Source: JBBRHQ01 sp963781345
GTDB taxonomy: Bacteria > Actinomycetota > Thermoleophilia > Solirubrobacterales > 70-9
Assembly: GCA_963781345.1 (NCBI GenBank)
Contig: CAWAFQ010000014.1
Location: forward strand, 434,001-498,000
DNA length: 64,000 nt
Direction: 5' to 3'
In this document: piece after piece, positions 35,785-44,270 of the stretch
Position numbering within the stretch: position 1 is the first letter of the stretch
How the letters are laid out: the number at the start of each line of letters is the position of its first letter
The notes under the pieces: model-generated
What the model was told of the DNA's origin: nothing
The model's database searches: none
What the model saw: the letters and a program-made list of their open reading frames with translations, nothing else
Position numbers and translations under genes: made by a program

Positions 35785-36238
35785 TCAGCCGGCCCGCTTC
35801 TTCGACACGATCGTCCCGACGACCCTGCCCGCGGCGAAGGCGCGCACGGCGAAGCGGCCGGGACGGTCGACGATCAGGTCGAAGATCGCCGCCGCCGATG
35901 GCGTCATCGTCTCGGTCAGGCCGAAGGCCGGGATCGAGATGTCGTCGCCGGCGGTCCCGCCGACACCCAGGACCAGCCGGTTGCCCGGCTCCACCGCGAC
36001 AACCGGCGGCGGTCCGCCGGGTTTCGGGGGGATGTCGATGCGGGCCTCGACGAGGCCAGGGGCTGCCGCAGGTTGGGGGAGCATTGACCGGGGCCTGGGA
36101 TGTGGACGTGGGGCCGCTGGGCCCGGTCGCCGGCCTTGTCACGTTGCCGCCGCGGTCCGGCGCCGGCACCAGCGCCGCGACCAGGGTCGAGAGGGCGAGC
36201 AGCACCAGCATCACGATCACCAGGCGGCGGGCGGCCAT
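35785..36238 (-). CDS. Membrane-anchored cupredoxin-like protein (one frameshift)
   Basis: Minus-strand gene between aroE and aroC. ATG (36236-36238) leads into MAARRLVIVMLVLLALSTLV, a signal/anchor helix, then a Pro-rich linker. One frameshift near 36085 joins to MLPQPAAAPGLVEARIDIPP, ending IVSKKRAG. The second half (GNRLVLGVGG, DRPGRFAVRAF) has the strand pattern of small beta-sandwich, cupredoxin-like proteins, but copper ligands are not evident. Function unknown. It breaks the aro operon on the opposite strand. Confidence 0.5.
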
Positions 36239-36296
36239 CAGTCGGGTGCGGGGCGGGGAGGGGACACGGCGTTCGCCGATAGCCTAGGCCCGGAAC

Positions 36297-37463
36297 ATGG
36301 CCTTCCGCTTCACAACTGCCGGAGAGTCGCACGGACCCGGGCTCGTGGCGATCGTCGAGGGGATGCCCGCCGGTCTCGAGCTCGACCGCGCGGCGCTCGA
36401 CCGCGACATGGCTCGGCGCCAGCTCGGGCACGGGCGCGGAGGCAGGATGAAGATCGAGACCGACAGCGTCGAGGTCCGCTCGGGAGTCCGCCACGGCCGC
36501 ACCCTCGGGAGCCCGATAGCGCTCCTCGTCGCCAACCGCGACTACGCCAACTGGGAAGAGCGGATGAACCCGTGGCCGGTCGAAGCCGAGATCGAGGAGG
36601 TGCACCTTCCCCGCCCCGGTCACGCAGACCTCGTCGGGATGCAGAAGTACGGCTTCCGCGACGGGCGAAACGTGCTCGAGCGAGCCAGCGCACGCGAGAC
36701 CGCGGCCCGGGTCGCGGCGGGGACCCTCGCCCGCTCCTTCCTCAGCGCCGTCGGCGTCGAGGTCCGCAGCCATGTCCTGCAGATGGCCTCGGTCCGGGCC
36801 CCGGAGCCGCCGATGGACCTCGCCCCCGAGGCCTTCGACGGGGTCGACGAGGACCCGGTGCGCTGCCTCGATCCCGAGGCAAGCGCGGCGATGGTCGCCG
36901 AGATCGACCGCCTGCGCAAGGCCAACGAGTCACTCGGCGGCGTCTTCGAGGTGCGGGCTTTCGGGCTCGTGCCCGGGATCGGTTCGCACATCTCCTGGGA
37001 GGATCGCCTCGACGGCCGCCTGGCCGGGGCGATTGCGTCGATCCAGTCGATCAAGGGGGTCTCGGTCGGTGAGGCATGGGACGTCGCCGGGCGGCCCGGC
37101 TCGGAGGCCCACGACGAGATCTTCCACTCGCCCGAGCGCGGCTACTACCGCGAGACCAACCACGCCGGGGGCCTCGAGGGCGGGATGACGAATGGCCAGC
37201 CCCTCCTCGTCCGCGGCGCCGTCAAGCCGATCTCGACGATGACCCAGCCGCTGCGCTCGGTCGACACCGAGACCAAGCAGCCGGCACAGGCGCTTCGCGA
37301 GCGCACCGACTCGACCGTCGTCCCCGCCGCCGCCGTCGTCGGCGAGGCGATGGTCTGCCTCGTCCTTGCGCGCGCCTATCGCGAGAAGTTCGGAGGCGAC
37401 TCGATGGACGACGTCCTCGCGGCGATCGAGCACTACAAGCGCCGCATCGACTGGCGTGGCTGA
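36297..37463 (+). CDS. aroC: Chorismate synthase
   Basis: 388 residues, reduced-FMN-dependent lyase making chorismate from EPSP. GESHGPGLVAIVEGMPAGL, RRQLGHGRGGRMKIETD, the RETAARVAAGT motif and HDEIFHSPERGYYRETNHAGG(LEGG) are all present. It overlaps the aroKB start by 8 nt (stop TGA 37461-37463). ATG 36297 begins the conserved MAFRFTTAGESHG. Confidence 0.96.
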   Translation: MAFRFTTAGESHGPGLVAIVEGMPAGLELDRAALDRDMARRQLGHGRGGRMKIETDSVEVRSGVRHGRTLGSPIALLVANRDYANWEERMNPWPVEAEIEEVHLPRPGHADLVGMQKYGFRDGRNVLERASARETAARVAAGTLARSFLSAVGVEVRSHVLQMASVRAPEPPMDLAPEAFDGVDEDPVRCLDPEASAAMVAEIDRLRKANESLGGVFEVRAFGLVPGIGSHISWEDRLDGRLAGAIASIQSIKGVSVGEAWDVAGRPGSEAHDEIFHSPERGYYRETNHAGGLEGGMTNGQPLLVRGAVKPISTMTQPLRSVDTETKQPAQALRERTDSTVVPAAAVVGEAMVCLVLARAYREKFGGDSMDDVLAAIEHYKRRIDWRG

Positions 37464-38988
37464 GCCCGCCGTCGTCTTCATCGGGTTCATGGGAGCGGGG
37501 AAGTCCACCGCCCTCGAGGCCGCGGGCAGGGCGGGGATGGAGACCACCGAGTGCGACGACCTGATGGAGGCCGATCTGGGCATGCCGATCGCCGACGCCT
37601 TCGAGCGCGACGGGGAGGAGGCGTTCCGGGCCCGCGAGGAAGAGGTGGTCGGGGAGTTGCTGGAGCGAGCCGACGGCGGCGCGATCGCGCTCGGGGGCGG
37701 CAGCGTCCTCCTGGAGCGCGTGCGAGTTGCGCTCGGGCGACATCTCGTCGTCTGGCTTCAGGTGGACGCCGACGACGCCTGGCAGCGGATCGGCGGCACC
37801 GACCGTCCGCTCTCGGGCTCGCGCGAGTCGGTCGAGCGCCTGATTGCAGAGCGCCTTCCCCTCTACGAGAGCCTTGCCGACGCGATCGTGATGGCCGCCG
37901 AGCCAGGTGTCGCCGGGCGGGCACTGCCTGCGATTCGGGCCCTCGCCGATCTGCCGCGGGGAACAAGAATGCTGTGGGCGGCGAGCGAGGGCGGCGAGTA
38001 CCCGGTCTTCGTCGGCGAGGGCCTGCTCGGAACCGGGTGGTGGCCGCTGCGCAGTCGCCGCTTCTGCGTCACCGACCGCACCGTGGGAGGCCTCTACGCC
38101 GAGAGAATCGAGCCGCTCGCGGCGCGGATCGAGGTCGATCCGGGCGAGGGGGCGAAGACCATGGCCGAGGCCGAGCGGGTCCTCGAGGCGCTGGCCGAGG
38201 CGGGGATGACCCGCGCCGATCACCTGGTCGCACTCGGCGGCGGCGTCATCGGCGACCTCGGTGGGTTCTGCGCCCACACCTACCAGCGCGGGGTGGAGGT
38301 GGTCCAGGTTCCGACCACGATCGTCGCTCAGGTCGACTCCGCCTACGGCGGCAAGACCGGGGTCGATCTGCCGCAGGCCAAGAATTACGTCGGCGCCTAC
38401 CACCTTCCGGCGGCTGTGATCGCCGACTGGGAGACGATCCGCTCGCTGCCGGGCGAGGAGCTTGCCGCCGGCTTCGTCGAGGTGCTGAAGACCGGACTGC
38501 TCGCCGGCGGAGCCCTCTGGCCCCGCGTGCGCGACATCCCCGCCGGGTCCCTGGCCGAGAACTCCTGGGCCGCCTTCGACTGCGCCCGCTACAAGTGCGG
38601 GGTCGTCGCTGCCGACGAGCGCGACTCGGGCTGGCGAAACGTGCTCAACCTGGGGCACACGGTCGGCCACGCGATCGAGGCCGCCAGCGGCTACTCGCGC
38701 TACCGCCACGGCGAGGCGATCGGCCTCGGCCTGCTGGCGACGCTGCGGCTCTCGGGGGCCGGGGATCTGCGGGCGCAGGTGCTCGATTGGCTCGGGCGCC
38801 AGGGCCTACCGACCACCCTCGACCGAGCGGTCGCGCTCGAAGAGGTGACCGCGGCAGTCGGGCGAGACAAGAAGCGGACCTCGGCCGGGGTTCCCTTCGT
38901 CCTGCTCTCCGAGCCCGGTGACCCGCGCCCGGGGCAGGTCGTCGATCCGCATAATGTCGAGGCCGCGATCGAGGAGCTATACGGATGA
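37456..38988 (+). CDS. aroKB: Bifunctional shikimate kinase / 3-dehydroquinate synthase
   Basis: One protein of 510 residues. Residues 1-165 are shikimate kinase: P-loop GFMGAGKST (10-18), ECDDLMEADLG (shikimate Asp), ALGGGSVLL (substrate Gly-rich loop), DRPLSG lid. From about residue 171 the AroB domain follows: ADHLVALGGGVIGDLGGF, VPTTIVAQVDSAYGGKTGVD, LPGEELAAGFVEVLKTGLL, and zinc ligands in LNLGHTVGHAIE and RHGEAIGLGLL. No stop separates them, so this is a true fusion of kinase and synthase. GTG 37456 overlaps the aroC stop. Confidence 0.93.
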   Translation: MAEPAVVFIGFMGAGKSTALEAAGRAGMETTECDDLMEADLGMPIADAFERDGEEAFRAREEEVVGELLERADGGAIALGGGSVLLERVRVALGRHLVVWLQVDADDAWQRIGGTDRPLSGSRESVERLIAERLPLYESLADAIVMAAEPGVAGRALPAIRALADLPRGTRMLWAASEGGEYPVFVGEGLLGTGWWPLRSRRFCVTDRTVGGLYAERIEPLAARIEVDPGEGAKTMAEAERVLEALAEAGMTRADHLVALGGGVIGDLGGFCAHTYQRGVEVVQVPTTIVAQVDSAYGGKTGVDLPQAKNYVGAYHLPAAVIADWETIRSLPGEELAAGFVEVLKTGLLAGGALWPRVRDIPAGSLAENSWAAFDCARYKCGVVAADERDSGWRNVLNLGHTVGHAIEAASGYSRYRHGEAIGLGLLATLRLSGAGDLRAQVLDWLGRQGLPTTLDRAVALEEVTAAVGRDKKRTSAGVPFVLLSEPGDPRPGQVVDPHNVEAAIEELYG

Positions 38989-39440
38989 ACACCGCGCACA
39001 ACCGGGTCGAGGTCCTGCATGGGCCCAACTTCGACGTCCTCGAGCGCCGCGATCCGGAGGTCTACGGCGGTCACTCGCTGAACGAGCTCGAGCGCCAGAT
39101 CCGGACCTGGGGGCAGGAGGCCGGCCTCAACGCCCGCTGCTTTCAGACCAACGCCGAGGGGGATTTCATCGAGCACCTGCACCGGCTGCCGGAGCTGGCC
39201 GACGCGGCGATCATCAACGCGGGCGCCTGGACCCACTACAGCCGGGCGATCGCCGACGCGCTCGAGCTGACCCGCCTGCCGGCGGTCGAGGTCCACATCT
39301 CCGACGTCGACTCGCGCGAGGAGTGGCGCCGGGTCTCGGTCTTCGACGGGCTCGTGCTGGCGAAGATCGCCGGCCGCGGCGTCGAGGGCTACCGCGACGC
39401 GCTGGCGCTGATCGCCGACAGACTCGGCGCCGAGGATTGA
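38985..39440 (+). CDS. aroQ: 3-dehydroquinate dehydratase, type II
   Basis: 151 residues. VLHGPNFDVLERRDPEVYGG (catalytic Tyr region), CFQTNAEGDFIEHLH, INAGAWTHYSRAI and VEVHISDVDSREEWRR are the class II motifs. It overlaps aroKB by 4 nt (ATGA), and its stop overlaps the pepQ ATG by one base (TGATG). With aroE, aroC and aroKB it gives a near-complete shikimate pathway. Confidence 0.94.
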   Translation: MNTAHNRVEVLHGPNFDVLERRDPEVYGGHSLNELERQIRTWGQEAGLNARCFQTNAEGDFIEHLHRLPELADAAIINAGAWTHYSRAIADALELTRLPAVEVHISDVDSREEWRRVSVFDGLVLAKIAGRGVEGYRDALALIADRLGAED

Positions 39441-40498
39441 TGGCCGCTCGCGGCGACCGGCTCGCGAACCTGGTCGCAGAGCGCGAGCTCGAGCGCTTGC
39501 TGGTCACCAACCTCATCAACGTCCGCTACCTCACCGGTTTCGGGGGGACGAACGGGGCCTGCATCTGTGGTCCCGAAGAGCGGCTCTTCCTCACCGATTT
39601 CCGCTACACCGAGCGCGCTGCCGAGGAGGTTGACGGCTGGGAGGTGATCACGGTCAGCGGCGACTGGTACGCGGGGATCGCCGAGCGGCTCGTCGGGAGG
39701 GCGGGCTTCGAGGACGACCACCTCTCGGTCAGATCTCTGCGCCGCCTTCAGGAAGCCCTTCCAAAGGGGGCCGAGCTGATTGCCTCCGGCGGTGCGGTCG
39801 AGATGCTTCGCCGGGTCAAGGACGCGGCCGAGCTGGAGGCGATAGGGGAGGCCGCCCGCCTCGCCGACGACATCTACCTGTTCGCGCTCGAGCGGGGCCT
39901 GCGTGGACGCACCGAGGCGGAGGTTGCCGCCACCGCGGTCGCCCGCATGCGCGAGCTCGGCGCCGAGCCCTCCTTCCCGCCGATCGTCGCCGCCGGTCCC
40001 AACGGCGCCCTCCCGCACGCCGAGCCGGGCGGGCGCGAGATCGGGGCCGGAGAGCTGGTCGTTTTCGACATGGGGGCCGAGCTCGACGGCTACTGCTCGG
40101 ACTGCACCCGCACCTTCGCCACCGGCGAGCCCGGCGAGGTTGCCTCAGACGTCTATGAGGTCGTCCTCTCGGCCCAGATCGCCGCCCTCGGTGCGGTCGT
40201 GCCGGGTGCCGAGGGCAGCGCGGTTGACGCCGTCGCGCGCGAGATCATCGACGCCGCCGGCCACGGCGAGCGCTTCGGGCACGGGCTCGGTCACGGGGTC
40301 GGGATGGAGGTCCACGAGGGACCTCGCCTGGCTGCCAGCTCCGAGGACACGCTCGAGGCCGGCGAGGTCGTGACGGTCGAGCCCGGGGTGTATCTGCCGG
40401 GCGAGTTGGGGGTACGTATAGAAGACCTGGTGATAGTCACCGGGGAGGGCCACCGGGTACTGTCCAGCCTTCCCAAGGAGTTGCAGGTGGTCGACTAG
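39440..40498 (+). CDS. pepQ: Xaa-Pro peptidase (M24 family)
   Basis: 352 residues, pita-bread metallopeptidase. N-terminal VTNLINVRYLTGFGGTNG, then metal ligands: VVFDMGAELDGYCSDCTRTF (two Asp), FGHGLGHGVGMEVHEGP (His) and VVTVEPGVYLPGELGVRIED (two Glu). The typical operon order aroQ-pepQ-efp is here interrupted by a 3.7-kb islet before efp. Confidence 0.93.
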   Translation: MAARGDRLANLVAERELERLLVTNLINVRYLTGFGGTNGACICGPEERLFLTDFRYTERAAEEVDGWEVITVSGDWYAGIAERLVGRAGFEDDHLSVRSLRRLQEALPKGAELIASGGAVEMLRRVKDAAELEAIGEAARLADDIYLFALERGLRGRTEAEVAATAVARMRELGAEPSFPPIVAAGPNGALPHAEPGGREIGAGELVVFDMGAELDGYCSDCTRTFATGEPGEVASDVYEVVLSAQIAALGAVVPGAEGSAVDAVAREIIDAAGHGERFGHGLGHGVGMEVHEGPRLAASSEDTLEAGEVVTVEPGVYLPGELGVRIEDLVIVTGEGHRVLSSLPKELQVVD

Positions 40499-40614
40499 CG
40501 GCGCTCGGCACCGCTCCGATCGTGGTCCCCGGTTGTTGGAAGTTGCAGAGACTTGAAACGAAAACCGCCGCGTAGCGGACTCCGCCACGCGCATTGAACG
40601 AAATGAGGAGAAAC

Positions 40615-41373
40615 ATGCGAAAGCGTTTAGTCGGAGCCCTCGGGTTCGCGCTCGTGCTGGTGGTCGGAGTCTCGGCCGTCGCAATGGCCGCCAACACGAA
40701 CGTCCAGCACCTGAGTCAGACATTCAAGCCAACCAAGGTCCCGAAGAACAAGCGCGCGGGGGGAAGCATCAGCATCCTCTCCACGACCGATACGACTCTC
40801 ACCGGGGCGCTGGCGCTGAAGCCGGTGACCAACGCCAAGATCTTCTTCGACAAGGACCTCGCCTTCTTCACGACTGGTTACAAGCAGTGCAACCCGGCTC
40901 TGATCGCGGGCACGACCACTGAGGTCGCGAAGCAGAAGTGCGGTTCCTCGCTGGTCGGAATCGGCACCGGCAAGGTGCAGATCGCCGGCGACCCGAACCC
41001 CGCGAACACCGTTCAGGCCAAGATCACCGCGTTCAACGGCAAGCAGGTCAACGGCCGGCCGGTGGTCCTGCTGCACGCACGCGTCGACGCGATCGCCTCG
41101 ACGGTGGTCCTCAACGGGGTCCTGCAGAACACCTCGGCGCCCTACGGGACGATGCTCCAGATCAACGTTCCGGTGCTGCCCGCCGGCTCGGCCCTCAACT
41201 TCCTTGAGGTCAAGATCCAGAAGTCATTCAAGTACAAGGGCAAGCAGCGCAACTACGTCTCCGCCCAGTGCTCCCACTCCAACCGCAAGTGGAAGATCAA
41301 GGGCACCTACAACTACGCCGGCCATCCGCCACTGACGGTGACGTCGACCCAGGGCTGCCAGGTCAAGAAGTAG
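40615..41373 (+). CDS. Secreted protein of unknown function
   Basis: 252 residues: signal peptide (residues about 1-25, ending AMAA), followed by a beta-rich Thr/Ser/Lys domain with Cys pairs (QCNPAL, KCGSS, AQCSHSN, QGCQVKK). TGALALKPVTNAKIFFDKDLAFF and GTMLQINVPVLPAGSALNFLEVK recur as long strands. The upstream TTG at 40594 is rejected because GAGGAG lies 7 nt before ATG 40615. It is the first gene of the islet between pepQ and efp and ends in a strong hairpin terminator. Confidence 0.75.
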   Translation: MRKRLVGALGFALVLVVGVSAVAMAANTNVQHLSQTFKPTKVPKNKRAGGSISILSTTDTTLTGALALKPVTNAKIFFDKDLAFFTTGYKQCNPALIAGTTTEVAKQKCGSSLVGIGTGKVQIAGDPNPANTVQAKITAFNGKQVNGRPVVLLHARVDAIASTVVLNGVLQNTSAPYGTMLQINVPVLPAGSALNFLEVKIQKSFKYKGKQRNYVSAQCSHSNRKWKIKGTYNYAGHPPLTVTSTQGCQVKK

Positions 41374-41396
41374 ACCTGCGTTCCACGGAAGACCCA

Positions 41397-41424
41397 GAAA
41401 GGGCGGCCGGCAGGCCGCCCTTTC
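41397..41424. terminator. Bidirectional intrinsic terminator
   Basis: Arms GAAAGGGCGGCC (41397-41408) and GGCCGCCCTTTC (41413-41424) pair exactly around the loop ggca. The A/T outer ends make a terminator for both the 40615 gene and the converging M42 gene. Confidence 0.8.
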
Positions 41425-41439
41425 TCGTTGTCGGGGCCC

Positions 41440-42495
41440 TCAGCGGCTGAGGTCGATGTCCGGCGTGAGGCTCGCCGCGAAGGCGGCGATCAGCTCGACC
41501 ACGGCCTCGAGGTCGGCGAGGTCGACCATCTCGACCGGCGAGTGCATGTAGCGAAGCGGGATCGAGACGAGCCCGGTGGGCACGCCGGAGCGTGAGATCT
41601 GGATCGCGTCGGCGTCGGTGTGGGTGGAGCTGCCGGCGCCCTCGAGCGTGTGGTCGATTCCGGCGCTCTCGGCGGCGGCGACGAGAAGCTCGAAGACGCG
41701 GGGGGAGAGGGTCGCGCCGCGCGCTATCACCGGGCCCGAGCCAAACGGGTGGCTTCCGACCTCCTTCTCCTCGACCCCGGGCGCGTCGGTCGCGTGGGTG
41801 ACGTCGACCGCGACGGCGAGGTCGGGCCGGACCTGGAAGGCGGAGGTGCCGGCGCCGTGCAGCCCGATCTCCTCCTGGGCGGCGGCGACGGCGGCGAAGG
41901 AGCCGCTGACCGACCCCCGCTCGTGGCAGCGGCGCAGCGCCTCGAGCGCGACATAGGCGCCGAGGCGGTTGTCCATGGCGCGGGAGACGAGCCGGCCGCC
42001 GGCAACCGAGACCGGCTCTGCTGCGATCACGACCGGATCGCTGATCCCGACAAGCTCGGCGGCCTCCTCGCGCGAACCGGCGCCGATGTCGATGTGCATC
42101 GACTTCAGCTCGACGACCTTCTTGCGCTGGTCGGGGTCCAGCAAGTGGATCGGCTTGCGCCCGACGACGCCGGGAACCGGCCCCGCCTTTGCCTGGATCT
42201 CGACCCTCTGGCCGACCAGGATCTGCGGGTCCCAGCCGCCGATCGGGGAGAAGTAGAGGAAGCCCTTCTCGTCGATGTGGCTGACGACGAGGCCGATCTC
42301 ATCGATGTGCCCGACGACCGCCAGCAATGGCTTCGCGTCCTCGTCGCCGATCCTCGCGATCGAGGAGCCGATCCCGTCGCTGCTGAGCTCCGCAAACGAC
42401 GCCGCCTCGCGCCAAACCGCCGCGGCGGGGGCCTCATACCCGGAGGGCCCAGGGGCGCGCAGCAGAGCATCGAGCAGGGAAGGCGTCTCGCTCAC
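41440..42495 (-). CDS. M42 family metallopeptidase (glutamyl aminopeptidase/FrvX type)
   Basis: 351 residues. Metal-binding and catalytic motifs: VVGHIDEIGLVV, SRAMDNRLGAYVALEAL, AAAQEEIGLHGAGTSA (catalytic Glu pair), VDVTHATDAPG and SSTHTDADAIQIS. GTG at 42493-42495 (VSETPSLLDALL) is preferred over ATG 42513 because a CATACT box ends 8 nt before it. It removes N-terminal residues from peptides. It is on the opposite strand to its neighbours within the islet. Confidence 0.88.
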   Translation of the reverse strand: MSETPSLLDALLRAPGPSGYEAPAAAVWREAASFAELSSDGIGSSIARIGDEDAKPLLAVVGHIDEIGLVVSHIDEKGFLYFSPIGGWDPQILVGQRVEIQAKAGPVPGVVGRKPIHLLDPDQRKKVVELKSMHIDIGAGSREEAAELVGISDPVVIAAEPVSVAGGRLVSRAMDNRLGAYVALEALRRCHERGSVSGSFAAVAAAQEEIGLHGAGTSAFQVRPDLAVAVDVTHATDAPGVEEKEVGSHPFGSGPVIARGATLSPRVFELLVAAAESAGIDHTLEGAGSSTHTDADAIQISRSGVPTGLVSIPLRYMHSPVEMVDLADLEAVVELIAAFAASLTPDIDLSR

Positions 42496-42617
42496 GGTGG
42501 CGCAGTATGCCAATTAGCCCACGCCGACCCCTGCGAGACGGCACCCCCGCACCAGGGAGCTGTCACCTTCTCCACACACACGCGACGCGGCGTAACCGAA
42601 CCTCTCGGCCAATGCCT

Positions 42618-42720
42618 GCCGAGACTTCAATCCCGACGCCTGCCGAGACTTCAATCCCAAGCCTGCCGAGACTTCAATCCCAACGCCTGCCGAGACTTCA
42701 ATCGACCATCAAGGTGATGG
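42618..42720 (+). repeat. Four direct repeats GCCGAGACTTCAATC plus a hairpin
   Basis: Exact copies of GCCGAGACTTCAATC at 42618-42632, 42642-42656, 42665-42679 and 42689-42703, spaced 24, 23 and 24 bp. The last is followed by a hairpin ccatca-agg-tgatgg (42706-42720). Bases 42691-42711 are the exact reverse complement of 48372-48392. The cluster ends 31 nt before the DUF559 gene start. Confidence 0.85.
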
Positions 42721-42751
42721 CGAATATCACGCTCGCGACCGGCTTCGGGAG

Positions 42752-43663
42752 GTGGCGAGGCTCGCGACGGATCAGAACGGCGTTGTCTCTCGAAGGCAGC
42801 TGAGCGAGATCGGGGTTGGCCGGGGGGCGATTGACCGCTGGCTAGACCGGCGGCGGCTGCACCCGATTCACGCCGGCGTCTATGCCGTCGGCCACGGTGC
42901 GCTCACCCCCGAGGGCAGATGGACGGCGGCCGTGCTTGCCGGGGGGCCGGGGGCGGTCCTCAGCCACCGCTCGGCGGCAGCGCTTTGGCGGGTGCTGCCG
43001 GACCCCGGGGCCCTGATCGAGATCACGGCCCCGAGCCAGCGCCGCACGCCCGGCCTCTGCGTCCACCGGCGGCGGCTGCCCTTAGACGAGATCACATCTC
43101 GTGGCGGGATTGCCACCACCTCGGTGCCGCGCACCCTCTTCGACCTCGCCGCGGTGGTCCCGCGGGCGAGGGTTGAGCGCGCGGTCAATGAGGCGGAGGT
43201 GCGGCGGCTGACCGACCCGCTCTCGCTCGACGTTCTCGTCCAGCGCAACCGCGGGCGCCGCGGGGTGGCTGTGATCCGGCTGATCCTCGATCAGCGCCGG
43301 ATCGGGGCCGGGGTGACGCGGAGCCGGTTGGAGGAGCGGTTTCTCGCCTTCGTCGACGATGCCGGTCTGCCCCGGCCCCAGACCAATGCTGGGGTCCAGC
43401 TGGGCGGCAGATGGGTTGAGTGTGACTGCGTGTGGCGGGCTCAGCGGGTCGTGGTCGAGCTCGACGGGCACGCGTTTCATGCGACACGAGACGCCTACGA
43501 GCGGGACCGAATCCGCGACCGCGAGCTGAGCGCGGCCGGCTGGCAGGTGGTTCGGGTCACCTGGCACCAACTGGAGCGTGCACCCGAGGCCCTCGCCGCC
43601 GACCTCTGGACGCTCCTCGATGACTCAAATATTGGTCTTGGCGTCCGATCCGAGGTCGGTTAA
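42752..43663 (+). CDS. AbiEi-like winged helix plus DUF559 endonuclease-like protein
   Basis: 303 residues. N-terminal winged helix of the AbiEi antitoxin type (NGVVSRRQLSEIGVGRGAIDRWLDRRRLHPIHAGVYAV, about 8-50), central helical region (LSHRSAAALWRVL, TSVPRTLFDLA), and a C-terminal Vsr/PD-(D/E)xK-like DUF559 domain: VECDCVWRAQRVVVELDGHAFH, then RDRELSAAGWQVVRVTWHQL. The E-L-D-G-H and R-D-R-E residues look intact. GTG 42752 is the first start. Related proteins are often annotated as type IV antitoxin domain proteins, but no toxin gene is adjacent. Four direct repeats lie just upstream. Confidence 0.82.
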   Translation: MARLATDQNGVVSRRQLSEIGVGRGAIDRWLDRRRLHPIHAGVYAVGHGALTPEGRWTAAVLAGGPGAVLSHRSAAALWRVLPDPGALIEITAPSQRRTPGLCVHRRRLPLDEITSRGGIATTSVPRTLFDLAAVVPRARVERAVNEAEVRRLTDPLSLDVLVQRNRGRRGVAVIRLILDQRRIGAGVTRSRLEERFLAFVDDAGLPRPQTNAGVQLGGRWVECDCVWRAQRVVVELDGHAFHATRDAYERDRIRDRELSAAGWQVVRVTWHQLERAPEALAADLWTLLDDSNIGLGVRSEVG

Positions 43664-43723
43664 AGTCGGTCCTCGGGGATATGCCGACCCATCGGCCATC
43701 GGCGACGAGGAGGAAGGAGCGCC

Positions 43724-44203
43724 ATGCGGAGACTGATGACGTGTCTGGGGGCGGCGGCGGTTGTGCTGGCGACGGTGGCAAACACGGGGGCGGCAAGCGG
43801 TGGGCCACGGCTGCAGGGGGCCTTCAAGATCGCGGCGACGATCCAGGGGAACGACTTCGGCATTCGCAAGGGGACGAAGACCGCCGACGTGTACAAGCTC
43901 ACTCCGACCTGCACCTCGGGCGGATGCGCCAATGTCAAGCTCGACCGCGACGGCGGAAACCACGCCCATTACAAGTCGACCCTTCACAGGGTCGCTCCCG
44001 GCAAGTACAAGGGCACCGAGGGACCCGAGGCCTACAACTGCCCCGACAACTCGGCGGGCTCGTTCACCGCCGATCACGCGATCGCCGTGACCAGGTCGGA
44101 GAACGGCAGGGCGACCAGGTTCACGGGGTCGATCAAGATCCATTTCAAGGGCTGCACCGAGAAGTACATCAACTACACGATCGTCGGCACGCCCAAGAAC
44201 TGA
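43724..44203 (+). CDS. Secreted protein of unknown function
   Basis: 159 residues: signal peptide (about 1-25, ending GAASGG) and a small domain with four Cys (PTCTSGGCANV, YNCPDNSAG, FKGCTEKY). AGGAAGGAG precedes ATG 43724. The layout resembles other small actinobacterial extracellular proteins, without a named family. It is the last gene of the islet before efp. Confidence 0.72.
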   Translation: MRRLMTCLGAAAVVLATVANTGAASGGPRLQGAFKIAATIQGNDFGIRKGTKTADVYKLTPTCTSGGCANVKLDRDGGNHAHYKSTLHRVAPGKYKGTEGPEAYNCPDNSAGSFTADHAIAVTRSENGRATRFTGSIKIHFKGCTEKYINYTIVGTPKN

Positions 44204-44256
44204 GTCCCAGGGCCGGTTGAGAGATCCGGGCCGGTGGCGGAATGCCCCGCTGCCGC

Positions 44257-44262
44257 TACCCT
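44257..44262 (+). promoter_or_regulatory. -10 box TACCCT, leaderless start
   Basis: TACCCT is followed by 8 nt and GTG 44271, supporting that start for efp over the upstream in-frame ATG 44217. Confidence 0.5.
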
Positions 44263-44270
44263 TCGCCGCC

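Noticed and set aside
40594..40614. TTG 40594 as start of the secreted protein
   Set aside because: It adds MNEMRRN before the signal peptide; the GAGGAG is correctly placed for ATG 40615.
42618..42703. CRISPR-like array
   Set aside because: Units are only 15 bp, spacers are 8-9 bp and similar, and there is no cas gene. It is a direct repeat cluster.
42752..43663. Complete type IV toxin-antitoxin system
   Set aside because: Only the antitoxin-type winged helix and a nuclease-like domain are present; no AbiEii toxin is adjacent.
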